Shown: piece by piece, positions 43,403 through 53,107 of the stretch | How the letters are laid out: each line of letters opens with the position of its first letter | Numbering within the stretch: the first letter of the stretch is position 1 | DNA from: Bacteroidota bacterium | GTDB lineage: Bacteria; Bacteroidota; Bacteroidia; Bacteroidales; F082 | DNA: 64,000 nt | NCBI GenBank assembly: GCA_018830105.1 | Contig: JAHJTC010000012.1 | Span: 95,047 to 159,046, forward strand | Direction of reading: 5' to 3' | The notes under the pieces: generated by a model | Databases searched by the model: none | What the model was told of the DNA's origin: nothing | The model's input: the letters and a program-made list of their open reading frames with translations, nothing else | Made by a program: the position numbers and the translations under genes

Positions 43403-44188
43403 CTAATACTTGTTATACCGTTTGCCAAAACCAAAGCTTAGGTAGAAGGTAATGAATAAACGCTGATTACGCTCATCATCCATGATGCTAATCCCCTGAG
43501 GAAAAACTTCAATTGCTGCTCCAGCTTCCAAAGCTTTTATCTGTGTTTTCATATATCCGAACTCAAAATTAAGACCCGTTTTTAGGTAGATGCCAGGACG
43601 AACAGCAATTTCATTTAGACCCCGCGTAAAAGGGGCTCTTCCATAAATGTTGTCGGTTGAAGTTGAAAAATCATCAAATTTTCTGGTGTCAATACTTTGA
43701 ACCCAAAAACCACCGGTGCCTTGTTCAATATTCACAACAAAATAATAGTAAGGCTTCTCGAATGCAACAGAAATCCCGCCTTCCATAAGCCATCTCAACT
43801 CGATACCGCCCCAGTAAGGTTTTCGGTTTAATTGTTTTTTTAGACCATAGCCGCCTCTGAGCATAAAAACATCATTCAGTTTACCATAAACATATCGCTT
43901 GGAGTTATTATAGTAGGGATTGATAATTTTAATTTGTTTGGGCGATTTCATGGTAATCAATTCCAGATTCCACAAAAAGGTACGGAGGGCAGAAACATTC
44001 TTTCCCGGGCGATATGCAATACCATAGCCGAGGGTGTGAGCCTGAATTATGGCAGAACGTTCACGGTTATAAATAATTAACTCGTCAACATCTTCAGCAT
44101 AATTATCCGGACTTTCCTGCGACATCAACGCTATAGGCTTGCCACAAAACAGTAAAACAAAAAGAATAAAAAGAGCCTGCCGCATCAT
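43403..44188 (-). CDS. Outer-membrane protein, hypothetical
   Basis: A 261-residue exported protein with a signal peptide (MMRQALFILFVLLFCGKPIALMSQ). The rest is rich in strands typical of a barrel (AHTLGYGIAYRPGKN; GGIELRWLMEGGISVAF; YLKTGLNFEFGYMKT) and ends FITFYLSFGFGKRYNKY. I do not recognise the family. It is 47 bp downstream of a 42-residue lipoprotein gene and probably cotranscribed with it. Confidence 0.75.
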   Translation of the reverse strand: MMRQALFILFVLLFCGKPIALMSQESPDNYAEDVDELIIYNRERSAIIQAHTLGYGIAYRPGKNVSALRTFLWNLELITMKSPKQIKIINPYYNNSKRYVYGKLNDVFMLRGGYGLKKQLNRKPYWGGIELRWLMEGGISVAFEKPYYYFVVNIEQGTGGFWVQSIDTRKFDDFSTSTDNIYGRAPFTRGLNEIAVRPGIYLKTGLNFEFGYMKTQIKALEAGAAIEVFPQGISIMDDERNQRLFITFYLSFGFGKRYNKY

Positions 44189-44235
44189 ATAAAAAATATT
44201 AACAGGCGATAGTGCAGTATATAGAGCCAGAAAGG

Positions 44236-44364
44236 CTAATATCTTGTTTCGCGCTGGAATTTATGTGATTCGCCATATGCAGCACATTTACTGCTTGATT
44301 TACAGGATGAAGCCAATAAAGCAAGCATAAAAACAAAAGTGAAAACTACAGCAATTTTTTTCAT
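44236..44364 (-). CDS. Small lipoprotein, 42 residues
   Basis: A short gene on the minus strand. Its product has a hydrophobic signal (MKKIAVVFTFVFMLALLA) and a lipobox ASSC followed by KSSSK and CAAYGESHKF, ending QRETRY. The second Cys followed by Ala-Ala-Tyr resembles small lipoproteins of Bacteroidetes with a conserved C-x-AY motif. A -7 element TATCTTTGC lies 7 bp upstream of the start codon. It precedes an outer-membrane protein gene, so they may function together. No function known. Confidence 0.7.
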   Translation of the reverse strand: MKKIAVVFTFVFMLALLASSCKSSSKCAAYGESHKFQRETRY

Positions 44365-44370
44365 ATTTTA

Positions 44371-44379
44371 GCAAAGATA
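44371..44379 (-). promoter_or_regulatory. Putative -7 element for the small lipoprotein
   Basis: Minus-strand TATCTTTGC is an exact TAnnTTTG match. It is very close to the start codon, so the transcript may have a near-leaderless 5' end, or the element is coincidental. Confidence 0.4.
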
Positions 44380-44475
44380 AATTAAGACGTCATTTAATTT
44401 TAGGTTACAAAGTAACACATATTTATTGATACAACAAAAATAGCGGATATTTATTGTGCAATAATAAAAACTACC

Positions 44476-45159
44476 ATGGTCAATAAACCCGACATACATG
44501 AAAGCTGGTATCAGGTATTGAAGCCTGAATTCGAAGCTCCCTATTTTGCAAAATTGAAGGAATTTCTGAAAGAAGAAATGAAGCAACACCGGATATTTCC
44601 TCCCGCCAACCGTATATTCCATGCCTTTAACACAACCCCGCTGGCAGCGGTTAAAGTGGTGATACTCGGTCAGGATCCATATCATGGCTTAGGGCAGGCT
44701 CATGGTTTGGCCTTTTCAGTGCCCGATGGCGTAAAACCACCACCCAGCCTGCAGAACATCTATAAAGAACTGGCATCTGATATAGGATTTCGGATTCCAA
44801 AAAGCGGAAACCTTGAACAATGGGCACAGGAGGGGGTGTTACTTTTAAACACCGTTTTAACAGTACGCGAATCAGCTGCAAGCTCTCATGCAGGCAAGGG
44901 CTGGGAATTGTTTACCGATGCCGCAATTAGCGCTATCTCTGAAAACAGGGCGGGTGTTGTTTTTATGCTTTGGGGAAAGCATGCAATCAGTAAAGAAAAA
45001 CTGATAAATCAGGAAAGACATTTTATACTGAAATCAGTACACCCCTCTCCGCTTTCGGCGCACAGAGGTTTTTTTGGATGCAAGCATTTCTCAAAAGCTA
45101 ATGAATACCTCAAAAAAATTGGCTTTTTAACGGTTGATTGGCAACTAAGAACCCATTAA
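44476..45159 (+). CDS. ung: Uracil-DNA glycosylase
   Basis: Family 1 uracil-DNA glycosylase, removing uracil from DNA in base excision repair. The 227-residue protein has the water-activating loop GQDPYHGLGQAHGLAFSV (Asp67) and the DNA-intercalating loop HPSPLSAHRGFFGCKHFSKAN. Length and motifs match the E. coli enzyme (229 residues). It is a single gene; the 281 bp that follow contain no gene, only AT-rich sequence with a TAGTGTCTGTC repeat at their start. Confidence 0.96.
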   Translation: MVNKPDIHESWYQVLKPEFEAPYFAKLKEFLKEEMKQHRIFPPANRIFHAFNTTPLAAVKVVILGQDPYHGLGQAHGLAFSVPDGVKPPPSLQNIYKELASDIGFRIPKSGNLEQWAQEGVLLLNTVLTVRESAASSHAGKGWELFTDAAISAISENRAGVVFMLWGKHAISKEKLINQERHFILKSVHPSPLSAHRGFFGCKHFSKANEYLKKIGFLTVDWQLRTH

Positions 45160-45160
45160 T

Positions 45161-45171
45161 TAGTGTCTGTC
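45161..45171 (+). repeat. TAGTGTCYGTC dispersed repeat, copy 1
   Basis: TAGTGTCTGTC, extended as TTTAATG. Similar copies occur at 53016 and, inverted, near 61492. Right after the ung stop codon. Confidence 0.3.
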
Positions 45172-45440
45172 TTTAATGTGTGTGTTCAGATCACAATGTT
45201 CGAGTTTGAGACATGCTAAGTATTTATATTCCAGGTGTTAACTCATGTAAACGACTATTTTCATTACGAGTACACTGAAGAAACGAGTGATAACGAGCTC
45301 ACAAATACCGCTTAAATTTATTATTAAATGAGTAAATCGGACAATATGGAAAAACCCTAATTACTCCTTAGCTAATAAATACCAAATTACCTATTTAAAA
45401 AAAATTGTACCTTGCGCCGATTTAATAAAAAAACAAATCT

Positions 45441-46655
45441 ATGCGCAAATTATTTATTTTTTCTACGCTATTGGCTATGAGTTTTTTAACAACTCAGGCT
45501 GGTGGGTACCAGGTTCGCCTGCAAAGCAATCGAAGCACTGGCATGGGCCTCACAGGGACAGCCTTTCAAATGGGAGCCTCCTCCATGTTTTACAATCCCG
45601 GTGCTCTTTCGATGATGAACACCAAAACAGATTTTTCTTTAGGTGTCAGCGGAATTATTTCCAAAATTAGTTTTCAAAAAACGGGTTCTAACTTCGTCGC
45701 CGAAACTGATAATGATATCAGCACTCCTTTTTATGTCTACGGTGCAGGAAAAATTAATGAAAAATGGGCTGTCGGATTGGCTATTTATACCCCTTACGGA
45801 AGTTCCTCAGCATGGGAAAATAATTGGTCTGGCCGCTTGTTGATACAAAACATTGCTTTACAAGCAATATTTTTTCAGCCTACTTTATCTTATAAATTCT
45901 CTGAAAAACTTGGTGTTGGAGCCGGACTGGTTTATACCACCGGATCAGTAAAACTTCAAAAAGGCTTAAATTATGGTCCTGATACGTATGCTAAACTTGA
46001 TGGTTCAGCCTCTGGTATTGGCTTTAACCTTGGTGTTTTTTATGAAGCTTCTGATAAGTTATCTGTGGGGATTAATTACCGTTCGGAGATAACGATGGAT
46101 GTTGCAGATGGCGATGCCCAGTTTAATGTTCCGGCATCTGTGGGTACATCCATTCCTGCCGAAAATAAATTTTCAGCTTCACTTCCCCTGCCGGCAAACT
46201 TTGACTTTGGACTATCTTTTCAGGCAAGCGAAAAATTATTACTGGCAGCAGAAATCAACTGGGTGATGTGGAGCACTTACGAATCGCTCGAGTTTTCGTT
46301 TGAGCAACAAGGCGAACTCTTAAATTCAACAAATCCGCGTAACTACAAGGATACTTTCATTCCACGTATTGGAGCCGAGTACCGATTCAATGACCTATTC
46401 ACATTCAGAGCCGGAGCTTATTACGACCAAAGCCCTGCAAATGAAGATTATTTTACACCAGAAACTGTAAGCCTTGATAATGTTGCCTTCACACTCGGCC
46501 TGAGTATTCAGCCAACTGAGCGACTGAGCATCGATTTATCCTATCTTCAAATCAGTGGGCTCGAAGCTCAAAAAAACTATCAGCCTGATCAATTTGGTGG
46601 CACTTACAAATCAGCCGCTTTTATTCCAGGATTTGGATTAACCTATCGTTTCTAA
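45441..46655 (+). CDS. OmpP1/FadL/TodX-family outer-membrane transporter
   Basis: A 404-residue outer-membrane protein with a signal peptide ending TTQAGG. The N-terminal region has the hatch-like GGYQVRLQSNRSTGMGLTGTAFQMGASSMFYNPGALS typical of FadL-type channels. Fourteen-strand barrel segments follow, ending GFGLTYRF. Family members move hydrophobic molecules such as long-chain fatty acids across the outer membrane. It is followed 18 bp later by an SGNH-hydrolase-like lipoprotein, a pairing that recurs in Bacteroidetes; the lipoprotein may release or process the substrate. Confidence 0.92.
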   Translation: MRKLFIFSTLLAMSFLTTQAGGYQVRLQSNRSTGMGLTGTAFQMGASSMFYNPGALSMMNTKTDFSLGVSGIISKISFQKTGSNFVAETDNDISTPFYVYGAGKINEKWAVGLAIYTPYGSSSAWENNWSGRLLIQNIALQAIFFQPTLSYKFSEKLGVGAGLVYTTGSVKLQKGLNYGPDTYAKLDGSASGIGFNLGVFYEASDKLSVGINYRSEITMDVADGDAQFNVPASVGTSIPAENKFSASLPLPANFDFGLSFQASEKLLLAAEINWVMWSTYESLEFSFEQQGELLNSTNPRNYKDTFIPRIGAEYRFNDLFTFRAGAYYDQSPANEDYFTPETVSLDNVAFTLGLSIQPTERLSIDLSYLQISGLEAQKNYQPDQFGGTYKSAAFIPGFGLTYRF

Positions 46656-46673
46656 ACAAAAAATAATATTACC

Positions 46674-48068
46674 ATGAAATATAAATTTCTAATTAGTGCC
46701 CTATTGCTTGCCGGCTTGTGGTCGTGTCAGCCTGAAATCAATGAGTTTGAACCTGCTAAAGGAACAGCCGATTTCACCACTTATATGAGTGCCGGAAATT
46801 CACTAACAGCGGGCTTTACTGACGGTGCTTTATACCGTTCAGGTCAGGAAAATTCTTTTTCTGCCATGCTAGCTAAACAGTTTGAAACTGTTGGCCGGCA
46901 AGGTGCTTTTAAAATCCCCTATATCAATACAGAAACTGGAGTTGGGACACAGGGACAAGCACTCAGAACTAAATTTGTAATGGGATTTTCACAGGATTGC
47001 CTGGGTAATACTTCCCTTGCACCAGTAGCAGCTGATCCAGGTGCAACACAACAAGAACTTGCTGTTTTGCTTGGCACAAGTGTAGCCGCCGAAGGACCAT
47101 TTCATAATATTGGAGTGCCCGGAGCAAAAGTTACCCACCTGCTTGCACCAGGCTATGCCGGCCTAAATCCTTTTTACGGACGTTTTGCCAGCGACCCTGC
47201 CTTTGCCGTAATCAACGAAATTGGGGTTGTTCAGCCAACTTTCTTCACCTTATGGATTGGCAATAACGACGTACTTGGTTATGCCCTTGCCGGTGGAGCT
47301 GCTGATGCCATTACACCTGTGGAAGGTGGTCCAGGTGTTGGTTTTGCCGCCAGCCTCGAAGCTGTTATTATGACTTTTAAAGCTTCTGCAACAGCTGGCG
47401 CAATTGCCAATATTCCTGACATTACTGACATCCCCTATTTTACAACTGTTCCTCACAACCCCATCGTTTTGCAGGAGCAAGCACTTGTAGATCAACTCAA
47501 TGCCGGATATGCCGCCTACAACGGTGCTATGGAACAATTTGGATTACCCTACCGCATCAACTTTGCATTGGGTGCTAACGCAATGGTTATTCAAGACCCC
47601 AGCATCCCTACTCCTGAAGGCTACGAAATGTTGCGTATCAGGCAGATTGAAGCAGACGAGTTGGTGTTACTTTCAATTCCACAAGATTCGCTAAAATGCG
47701 GTTTCTGGGGAAGTCAAAAACCTGTTCCTGGTCAGTATATTCTTACAAAAGACGAAAAAGAATCAGTTGAAAGTGCTGTTACAGCTTTTAACCAGGTAAT
47801 TGCCGCCGCCGCACAAAATCATGATTTAGCCTTGGTAGATATGAACAAGATTTTAAATCAGGGTTCAACCACTGGCATTAAAATGGATGGAGTGCTTTTT
47901 ACCGCTGATTTTGTTACAGGTAATGCATTCTCTACCGATGGTGTTCATCTCACGCCACAGGGTAACGCACTCGCAGCCAACACCTTTATTGATGCTATTA
48001 ATAAAAAATATAATGCCAGTATTCCTAAAGTGAATGTGGCACAATACAATGCCGTAGTGCTGCCTTAG
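46674..48068 (+). CDS. SGNH/GDSL-type hydrolase lipoprotein
   Basis: A 464-residue lipoprotein (lipobox LWSC, Cys18). The hydrolase block I is AGNSLTAG (nucleophile Ser43), block III is LWIGNNDVLG with the conserved Asn, and block V is DGVHLTPQGN (Asp422, His425). SGNH enzymes hydrolyse esters, for instance lipids or acetylated sugars. Its location behind a FadL-like channel suggests it acts on a lipidic substrate taken up by, or destined for, that channel; this is inference. Confidence 0.88.
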   Translation: MKYKFLISALLLAGLWSCQPEINEFEPAKGTADFTTYMSAGNSLTAGFTDGALYRSGQENSFSAMLAKQFETVGRQGAFKIPYINTETGVGTQGQALRTKFVMGFSQDCLGNTSLAPVAADPGATQQELAVLLGTSVAAEGPFHNIGVPGAKVTHLLAPGYAGLNPFYGRFASDPAFAVINEIGVVQPTFFTLWIGNNDVLGYALAGGAADAITPVEGGPGVGFAASLEAVIMTFKASATAGAIANIPDITDIPYFTTVPHNPIVLQEQALVDQLNAGYAAYNGAMEQFGLPYRINFALGANAMVIQDPSIPTPEGYEMLRIRQIEADELVLLSIPQDSLKCGFWGSQKPVPGQYILTKDEKESVESAVTAFNQVIAAAAQNHDLALVDMNKILNQGSTTGIKMDGVLFTADFVTGNAFSTDGVHLTPQGNALAANTFIDAINKKYNASIPKVNVAQYNAVVLP

Positions 48069-48095
48069 GTTAGACAGTTCTATTGTTACTCATTT

Positions 48096-48150
48096 TCCCG
48101 GCCTTGAAAACACTGCCAGACAGTGTACTAAAGGCCGGGATTTTTTTTTA
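48096..48150 (+). terminator. Rho-independent terminator after the FadL/SGNH pair
   Basis: A long stem TCCCGGCCTT / AAGGCCGGGA enclosing a smaller CACTG/CAGTG hairpin, followed by nine T. The remaining 160 bp to rdgB hold no gene that I can support. Confidence 0.9.
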
Positions 48151-48310
48151 ACACTTACACATAAACAAAGCTTTGATTTCTGCGTATGAAGGAATGAAGT
48201 TCTACAAAATCAAGATTAAGCCAACTCCAAATACTATCCACTTAACTTTAACGATATTTGCACGATAAAATTTGGAATAATTGTCTCGCTAAATATCACA
48301 GTCAGAAAAC

Positions 48311-48889
48311 ATGAAAAAACTAATCTTTGCAACCAACAACAAGCATAAGCTGGAAGAAATCAGGGCTATCGTCGGCAATCATTATAAACTGCTCAGCCTA
48401 TCAGATATAAACTTCTCAGGCGAAATACCGGAGACCTCCCCTACCATTGCAGAAAACGCCATTCAAAAAGCCCGTTATATACTTGATTTATATGCCGGAA
48501 ACTGCTTTGCTGATGATACTGGTCTGGAGGTAGATGCCCTGAACGGAGCACCAGGCGTTTATTCTGCCCGATATGCAGGCGAAAATGCTACTTACGCAGA
48601 AAACGTGAACAAGTTGTTGCACGAATTGCATGGCATAAAAAATCGTAAAGCCTGCTTTAAAACGGTGATCGCTTTGTTTTTGGAAGAGCAGCTTTACCAG
48701 TTTGAAGGAAAAATCTGCGGAACTATCACGACCGAAACTTCTGGCGAAAGTGGTTTTGGTTACGACCCCGTTTTTCTGCCTGATGGCTACCAGCAAACTT
48801 TCGCCGAAATGGATGCCTCACTGAAAAATAAAATCAGCCACAGGGCCATAGCCTCTCAAAAGCTGATTCAATTTCTTCAAAAGCAATAA
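48311..48889 (+). CDS. rdgB: Non-canonical purine NTP pyrophosphatase (RdgB/HAM1)
   Basis: Hydrolyses dITP, dXTP and ITP to monophosphates, keeping deaminated purines out of nucleic acids. The 192-residue protein starts with the phosphate-binding [11 protein letters not shown] and has [25 protein letters not shown] and [10 protein letters not shown], the diagnostic segments. It converges with ddl with only three bases between stop codons. Confidence 0.96.
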   Translation: MKKLIFATNNKHKLEEIRAIVGNHYKLLSLSDINFSGEIPETSPTIAENAIQKARYILDLYAGNCFADDTGLEVDALNGAPGVYSARYAGENATYAENVNKLLHELHGIKNRKACFKTVIALFLEEQLYQFEGKICGTITTETSGESGFGYDPVFLPDGYQQTFAEMDASLKNKISHRAIASQKLIQFLQKQ

Positions 48890-48892
48890 GTT

Positions 48893-49867
48893 TTATATTA
48901 AAATATTTTCGAGTGCTAAATCAAATAATTTGGATAAACTCATCCCCATAAATTCGGCCTGTTGAGGCAAAATGCTTGCCTCAGATATGCCCGGAACAGT
49001 ATTAACTTCGATAAAAAACAGCGCATCATCGGTGAGGATAAAATCAAACCTGACAAATCCCTTACATTCCAAAAGTGGATAAAGCTGAGCAGCTGTTGTT
49101 TTTACCCAAATTTCATCCTCTTCACTAATTGGCGCAGGCGTGATTTCATCAGCCATTCCCTTCGTGTATTTCGCCTCGTAGTCGAAAAACTCATTCATGC
49201 TAACGATTTCCGTAAGCGGAAACACGATTAATCTGCCGCTCACATTCATAGCCCCACAAGCAATTTCTCTTCCCTTCACAAATGCCTCGACCAGAACCTG
49301 ATTATCTTCACGAAAAGCTTTATCGACAGCCGGCCTGAGCTCAGAAACCGCTTTTACTTTTGAGATACCAACACTAGAGCCACCATTGTTGGGCTTTACA
49401 AAAACGGGAAGCCCCAGGTAATCGATGATTTCACCGTCATCATAAGTCTCCCCTTTATTAAGCAATACCGAAGAAGCCACACTATAGCCATAGGTTTTTA
49501 CAATCCGTTTGCAAAAATCTTTATGAAATGTAAGTGCTGAAGTCGTTAAACCAGAGGAAGTATAGGGCATTCCTATTAAATCGAAATACCCATTTAACAG
49601 GCCATTCTCACCAGGAGTGCCATGAATAGCATTGAATACCGCATCGAACAAAATATGCTTTCCCTCGATATTTACCGAAAAGTCGTTCTTGTCTATTGGA
49701 TATTTTATATTTTGCTCCCCTACAACATACCACCCTGAACTGGTAATATAAACAAGATACGGATCATAAACTTCTTTATTCAAATGCCTTTGCACTACGG
49801 CAGCACTTTTTACCGAAATCTCAAACTCACCGGAATCTCCTCCGCAGACAATGGCAATTTTTTTCAT
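48893..49867 (-). CDS. ddl: D-alanine--D-alanine ligase
   Basis: ATP-grasp ligase that makes D-Ala-D-Ala for peptidoglycan. The 324-residue protein has FNAIHGTPGENGLLNGYFD in the N-terminal domain, VFVKPNNGGSSVGISKV in the ATP-grasp domain, and the metal-binding end FIEVNTVPGISEASILP. It is divergent from the PASTA-protein gene (161 bp), and the ddl-PASTA-RluD neighbourhood is common in Bacteroidetes. Confidence 0.96.
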   Translation of the reverse strand: MKKIAIVCGGDSGEFEISVKSAAVVQRHLNKEVYDPYLVYITSSGWYVVGEQNIKYPIDKNDFSVNIEGKHILFDAVFNAIHGTPGENGLLNGYFDLIGMPYTSSGLTTSALTFHKDFCKRIVKTYGYSVASSVLLNKGETYDDGEIIDYLGLPVFVKPNNGGSSVGISKVKAVSELRPAVDKAFREDNQVLVEAFVKGREIACGAMNVSGRLIVFPLTEIVSMNEFFDYEAKYTKGMADEITPAPISEEDEIWVKTTAAQLYPLLECKGFVRFDFILTDDALFFIEVNTVPGISEASILPQQAEFMGMSLSKLFDLALENILI

Positions 49868-49943
49868 TTTTGGATACCTCTATTTCACTACAAAATCAAC
49901 AATTCGTCATTTATTCAAGCTCATCGACAATGATTAAAATGCC

Positions 49944-49952
49944 TATCTTTGC
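49944..49952 (+). promoter_or_regulatory. Putative -7 element for the PASTA-protein operon
   Basis: TATCTTTGC (exact TAnnTTTG) 76 bp upstream of the PASTA gene. Confidence 0.5.
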
Positions 49953-50028
49953 GCTCAACAGACAATAAAAACAGGCTGTTAGAGTTTTTTAATCAATTCG
50001 GCGCTTTATCAGGCTAAATTATAAAAAA

Positions 50029-50883
50029 ATGGGGGTGTTCAGTTTTCTAACGAAAAAGAAATTTTACTTACATCTGGCAATCATCCTTTTGCTTTTGTTT
50101 ATCATCGCATGGGCCACATTAAAATCGTTGGATTCCTATACCAGACATGGTGAAGTATATAGCGTTCCTGATTTTCGTGGCCAGAATTATCACCTAATAG
50201 TTGAGCAAAACAAGGAGTTGTTCAACTTTGTATTGCTGGATAGTGTTTATCAAAAAGGAGCTGCAAATGGTTCAATCGTGCAGCAAGATCCGCTACCTGG
50301 TTCGCGCGTAAAACGAGGCCGAAATATTTATTATGTCATTGTAGCTCAAATGCCAGAGCAAGTTGCCATGCCTAATCTCAGGAATTTATCGCTAAGACAG
50401 GCTGTTGTGAGACTTGAAAATGCAGGCCTAGCGATTAATGAATTAATTTATATCGATCACTTTGCACGGCATGCGGTAGTTGAACAACAATATATGGGAG
50501 AAATTATTGAGCCCGGAACAGCGTTATATAAAGGTAGTGCAGTAGATCTGGTACTTGGCAATGGCGGTGATGGCGTAAAAACACCCATGCCGTTTTTAAT
50601 AGGAATGAAACCCGATCAGGTAAAGCTATCATTGCAAAAAGCAACCCTTAATCTGGGTAATATGTATTTTATTGATGAAGACAGTACACACGCCAGGGTG
50701 TTTAGAACCGAGCCAGCTACTTTTCCGGGTAATTTGGTTGATCCGGGAACAAAAGTTGATGTCTGGTTCAGATCTGATAAACTCATTGATTTCAAGGAGC
50801 TTATCTTAACGATACAATCAGATAGCATTAGCAAAGACAGCCTGCAACGAATTATTAACAACTTATACTATTTTGACGAATAA
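50029..50883 (+). CDS. PASTA-domain membrane protein
   Basis: A 284-residue protein with one N-terminal transmembrane anchor (about 13-31) and three PASTA domains at about 42-108, 113-178 and 185-250 (SVPDFRGQNYHLIVEQN; AMPNLRNLSLRQAVVRLENAG; PMPFLIGMKPDQVKLSLQKA). PASTA domains bind peptidoglycan or muropeptides in kinases and PBPs; no kinase or transpeptidase domain is attached here. The gene is opposite ddl, consistent with a wall-related role. It ends overlapping the next start by 1 bp. Confidence 0.92.
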   Translation: MGVFSFLTKKKFYLHLAIILLLLFIIAWATLKSLDSYTRHGEVYSVPDFRGQNYHLIVEQNKELFNFVLLDSVYQKGAANGSIVQQDPLPGSRVKRGRNIYYVIVAQMPEQVAMPNLRNLSLRQAVVRLENAGLAINELIYIDHFARHAVVEQQYMGEIIEPGTALYKGSAVDLVLGNGGDGVKTPMPFLIGMKPDQVKLSLQKATLNLGNMYFIDEDSTHARVFRTEPATFPGNLVDPGTKVDVWFRSDKLIDFKELILTIQSDSISKDSLQRIINNLYYFDE

Positions 50884-53018
50884 TGATCAGAATCAACTAT
50901 TTATATTTTTTACTTCTGCTTATCGTTTCTGTGCTTAACAATAAAGACCTGCTGGCACAGGAAACAATAAACGGACTGATAATTAATTCTCAACTACAGG
51001 AGAACACTGGCACCCTGAAAAATAGCACATCAGAAGAGAGGGTAATTCACCTGCCTTTTTTTGATGATTTTTCAGCATCCAACATACGCCCCGACCAACA
51101 AAGATGGATTAATAATCAAGTATTTATTAATAAAGATTTCCCCGTTCGGCCACCCAATACCGGTGCTGCAACTTTTGATGTATTGAATGAATTTGGACAA
51201 GTTTACGAAAACGCTTCCACTCTACCCTTTAAAGCAGATGAGCTACAATCTGTTTTAATTCGTCTCGATTCCGTTTTTGATCCCTCAGCCCAAGCTCTTC
51301 AACCGGCTGATTCAATCTACTTCAGTTTCTATTATCAACCCCAGGGAAGGGGCGACAAACCGGAATCTCACGACAGTCTCCTCTTGCAGTTCGGCTATCC
51401 AAGTGGTAACATGGAATTTGAATCTATTGATTCGGTGATGGTTTGGGTTGACGATTATTTGCTGGCAAACCAAATTGATACAATATTTCCGCTCGACACC
51501 TTATATGCACCCTGGGGATGCGACACCAATTTATTTATTGTTAGCGACCGTTTTCTCACCTGGGGAGATCAAATAAGTATGCCTTGTGATTCTGTTTTTA
51601 AACCCGAAACTACCTGGGTCACCGTTTGGGCAACGCAGGGCGGACAAACTTTAGATGAGTTTTATGAAGAACATAACACCTACTTCAAACAAGTACTTAT
51701 TCCAATAACTGATACTTCGTTTTTTACTGATCGTTTTCAATTGCGATTCTATAATTATGGCAGCATTGCAGCAACTAATCTGCCCACATACCGCAGTAAT
51801 GTTGATCAATGGAATATTGACCTGGTTTATTTAAACCGAAACAGAAGTCGTACCGACTCCACCTATAAAAAAATTAGCTTCTCAGAACGTGCTCCGTCTT
51901 TCCTGAAACGTTATCAGGCCATGCCGTACAAGCAATACAGAGCCGATCCAACAAATGCCGTTAGGCCTGATTTTGAACTCTTTATTACTAACCTCGATAG
52001 TATTACCCATAATACACGCTACCGTTATCATGCGCAACAAATAAATGGCAGTCAGGAGTTTTCCTATGATGGTGGCACTTGTAACCTGACTCCATTTAGG
52101 CTGGAAGGTTTCCAAACCTGTGCAACAGGCTGTGGTGCTGCCCATGCCTGTCCGCCTGTGGCTTCCTTGTTTTCATTGGATTTTGACAAAGACTCTACTT
52201 CCTATCTTATCAGGCATTATATCAGTGATTCTACGCTGGATGTACCTCTCACAGATTCGATAAGCTTTACACAGGGTTTTTATAATTATTTTGCCTACGA
52301 CGATGGCACTCCGGAATTAGGATACGGGCTTGAACCTGCTGGTGCACATTTTGCTGTTCAGTTTAAAATGGTTGTACCGGATACCTTAAATGGCGTGCAA
52401 ATGCTCTTTAATCAAACCTTTGAAAACGCCAATAACAAATTCTTTGATATTGTTGTCTGGAAAGATAATAACGGCAAGCCCGGAGAAGAAGTTTACAGAA
52501 TAGTCAGGCAAAGACCCCAATGGGATGAACACCTCTATGGATTCCATTATTATACCTTCCCTGATCCGCTTATATTAAACGGCACTTTTTATGTGGGTAT
52601 TATGCAGGAAGAAATCGGCAGTATAAATATCGGTTTTGATGCCAGCCTCGACAACAGCGCTTATAATTTTTATAAAACCGGCGACCAATGGGAATCCAGC
52701 CTTTTTGCCGGCTCCATTATGTTAAGGCCTGTGGTTGGATCTTCTTATTTTGTTGGAAATGATGAAATTGAGCACCTGAAAAAGGCTACTTTAAGCATAT
52801 TCCCAAATCCTGCTACACACCTTATCAACCTTAGCCTTGAAGCCTTTGAAAAGGATGCGCAAACAGAAATCTCAATTTTCGATTTAACGGGAAGGATCGT
52901 CCACCAAACATCCTGGAAAAATCAGATAAAGCTTGATTTTTTACCCAAAGGAATATATTTGATTCATGTGAATAATGCTATGGGTCAATATGCTACTCAA
53001 AAACTCTTGATTAAATAG
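50883..53018 (+). CDS. Secreted protein with T9SS sorting domain, function unknown
   Basis: A 711-residue exported protein (signal peptide about 1-25, ending LLAQ). It has a beta-rich body with a FFDDFSASNIRPDQQRW start and a Cys-rich turn (CATGCGAAHAC, about 420), and a C-terminal T9SS type A domain (LSIFPNPATHLINLSLE ... KGIYLIHVNNAMGQYATQKLLIK). No catalytic motif recognised. It lies between the PASTA gene (1-bp overlap) and the RluD-type gene, so it is translated from the same transcript. Confidence 0.85.
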   Translation: MIRINYLYFLLLLIVSVLNNKDLLAQETINGLIINSQLQENTGTLKNSTSEERVIHLPFFDDFSASNIRPDQQRWINNQVFINKDFPVRPPNTGAATFDVLNEFGQVYENASTLPFKADELQSVLIRLDSVFDPSAQALQPADSIYFSFYYQPQGRGDKPESHDSLLLQFGYPSGNMEFESIDSVMVWVDDYLLANQIDTIFPLDTLYAPWGCDTNLFIVSDRFLTWGDQISMPCDSVFKPETTWVTVWATQGGQTLDEFYEEHNTYFKQVLIPITDTSFFTDRFQLRFYNYGSIAATNLPTYRSNVDQWNIDLVYLNRNRSRTDSTYKKISFSERAPSFLKRYQAMPYKQYRADPTNAVRPDFELFITNLDSITHNTRYRYHAQQINGSQEFSYDGGTCNLTPFRLEGFQTCATGCGAAHACPPVASLFSLDFDKDSTSYLIRHYISDSTLDVPLTDSISFTQGFYNYFAYDDGTPELGYGLEPAGAHFAVQFKMVVPDTLNGVQMLFNQTFENANNKFFDIVVWKDNNGKPGEEVYRIVRQRPQWDEHLYGFHYYTFPDPLILNGTFYVGIMQEEIGSINIGFDASLDNSAYNFYKTGDQWESSLFAGSIMLRPVVGSSYFVGNDEIEHLKKATLSIFPNPATHLINLSLEAFEKDAQTEISIFDLTGRIVHQTSWKNQIKLDFLPKGIYLIHVNNAMGQYATQKLLIK

Positions 53019-53026
53019 TGTCCGTC
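53016..53026 (+). repeat. TAGTGTCYGTC dispersed repeat, copy 2
   Basis: TAGTGTCCGTC, extended as CATAATG; it includes the stop codon of the T9SS gene. Compare the copy at 45161, which shares 15 of 18 positions. Confidence 0.3.
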
Positions 53027-53107
53027 CATAATGGTCGATACCTGCGTTTATATCTCGACCATCATGAATCAGCCACTGGACTTTATAGACAAACTCTAAA
53101 TAGTATT

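Noticed and set aside
45172..45440. Repeated ACGAGT words in the gap after ung
   Set aside because: The spacing is irregular and there is no reading frame or hairpin; treated as ordinary intergenic sequence.
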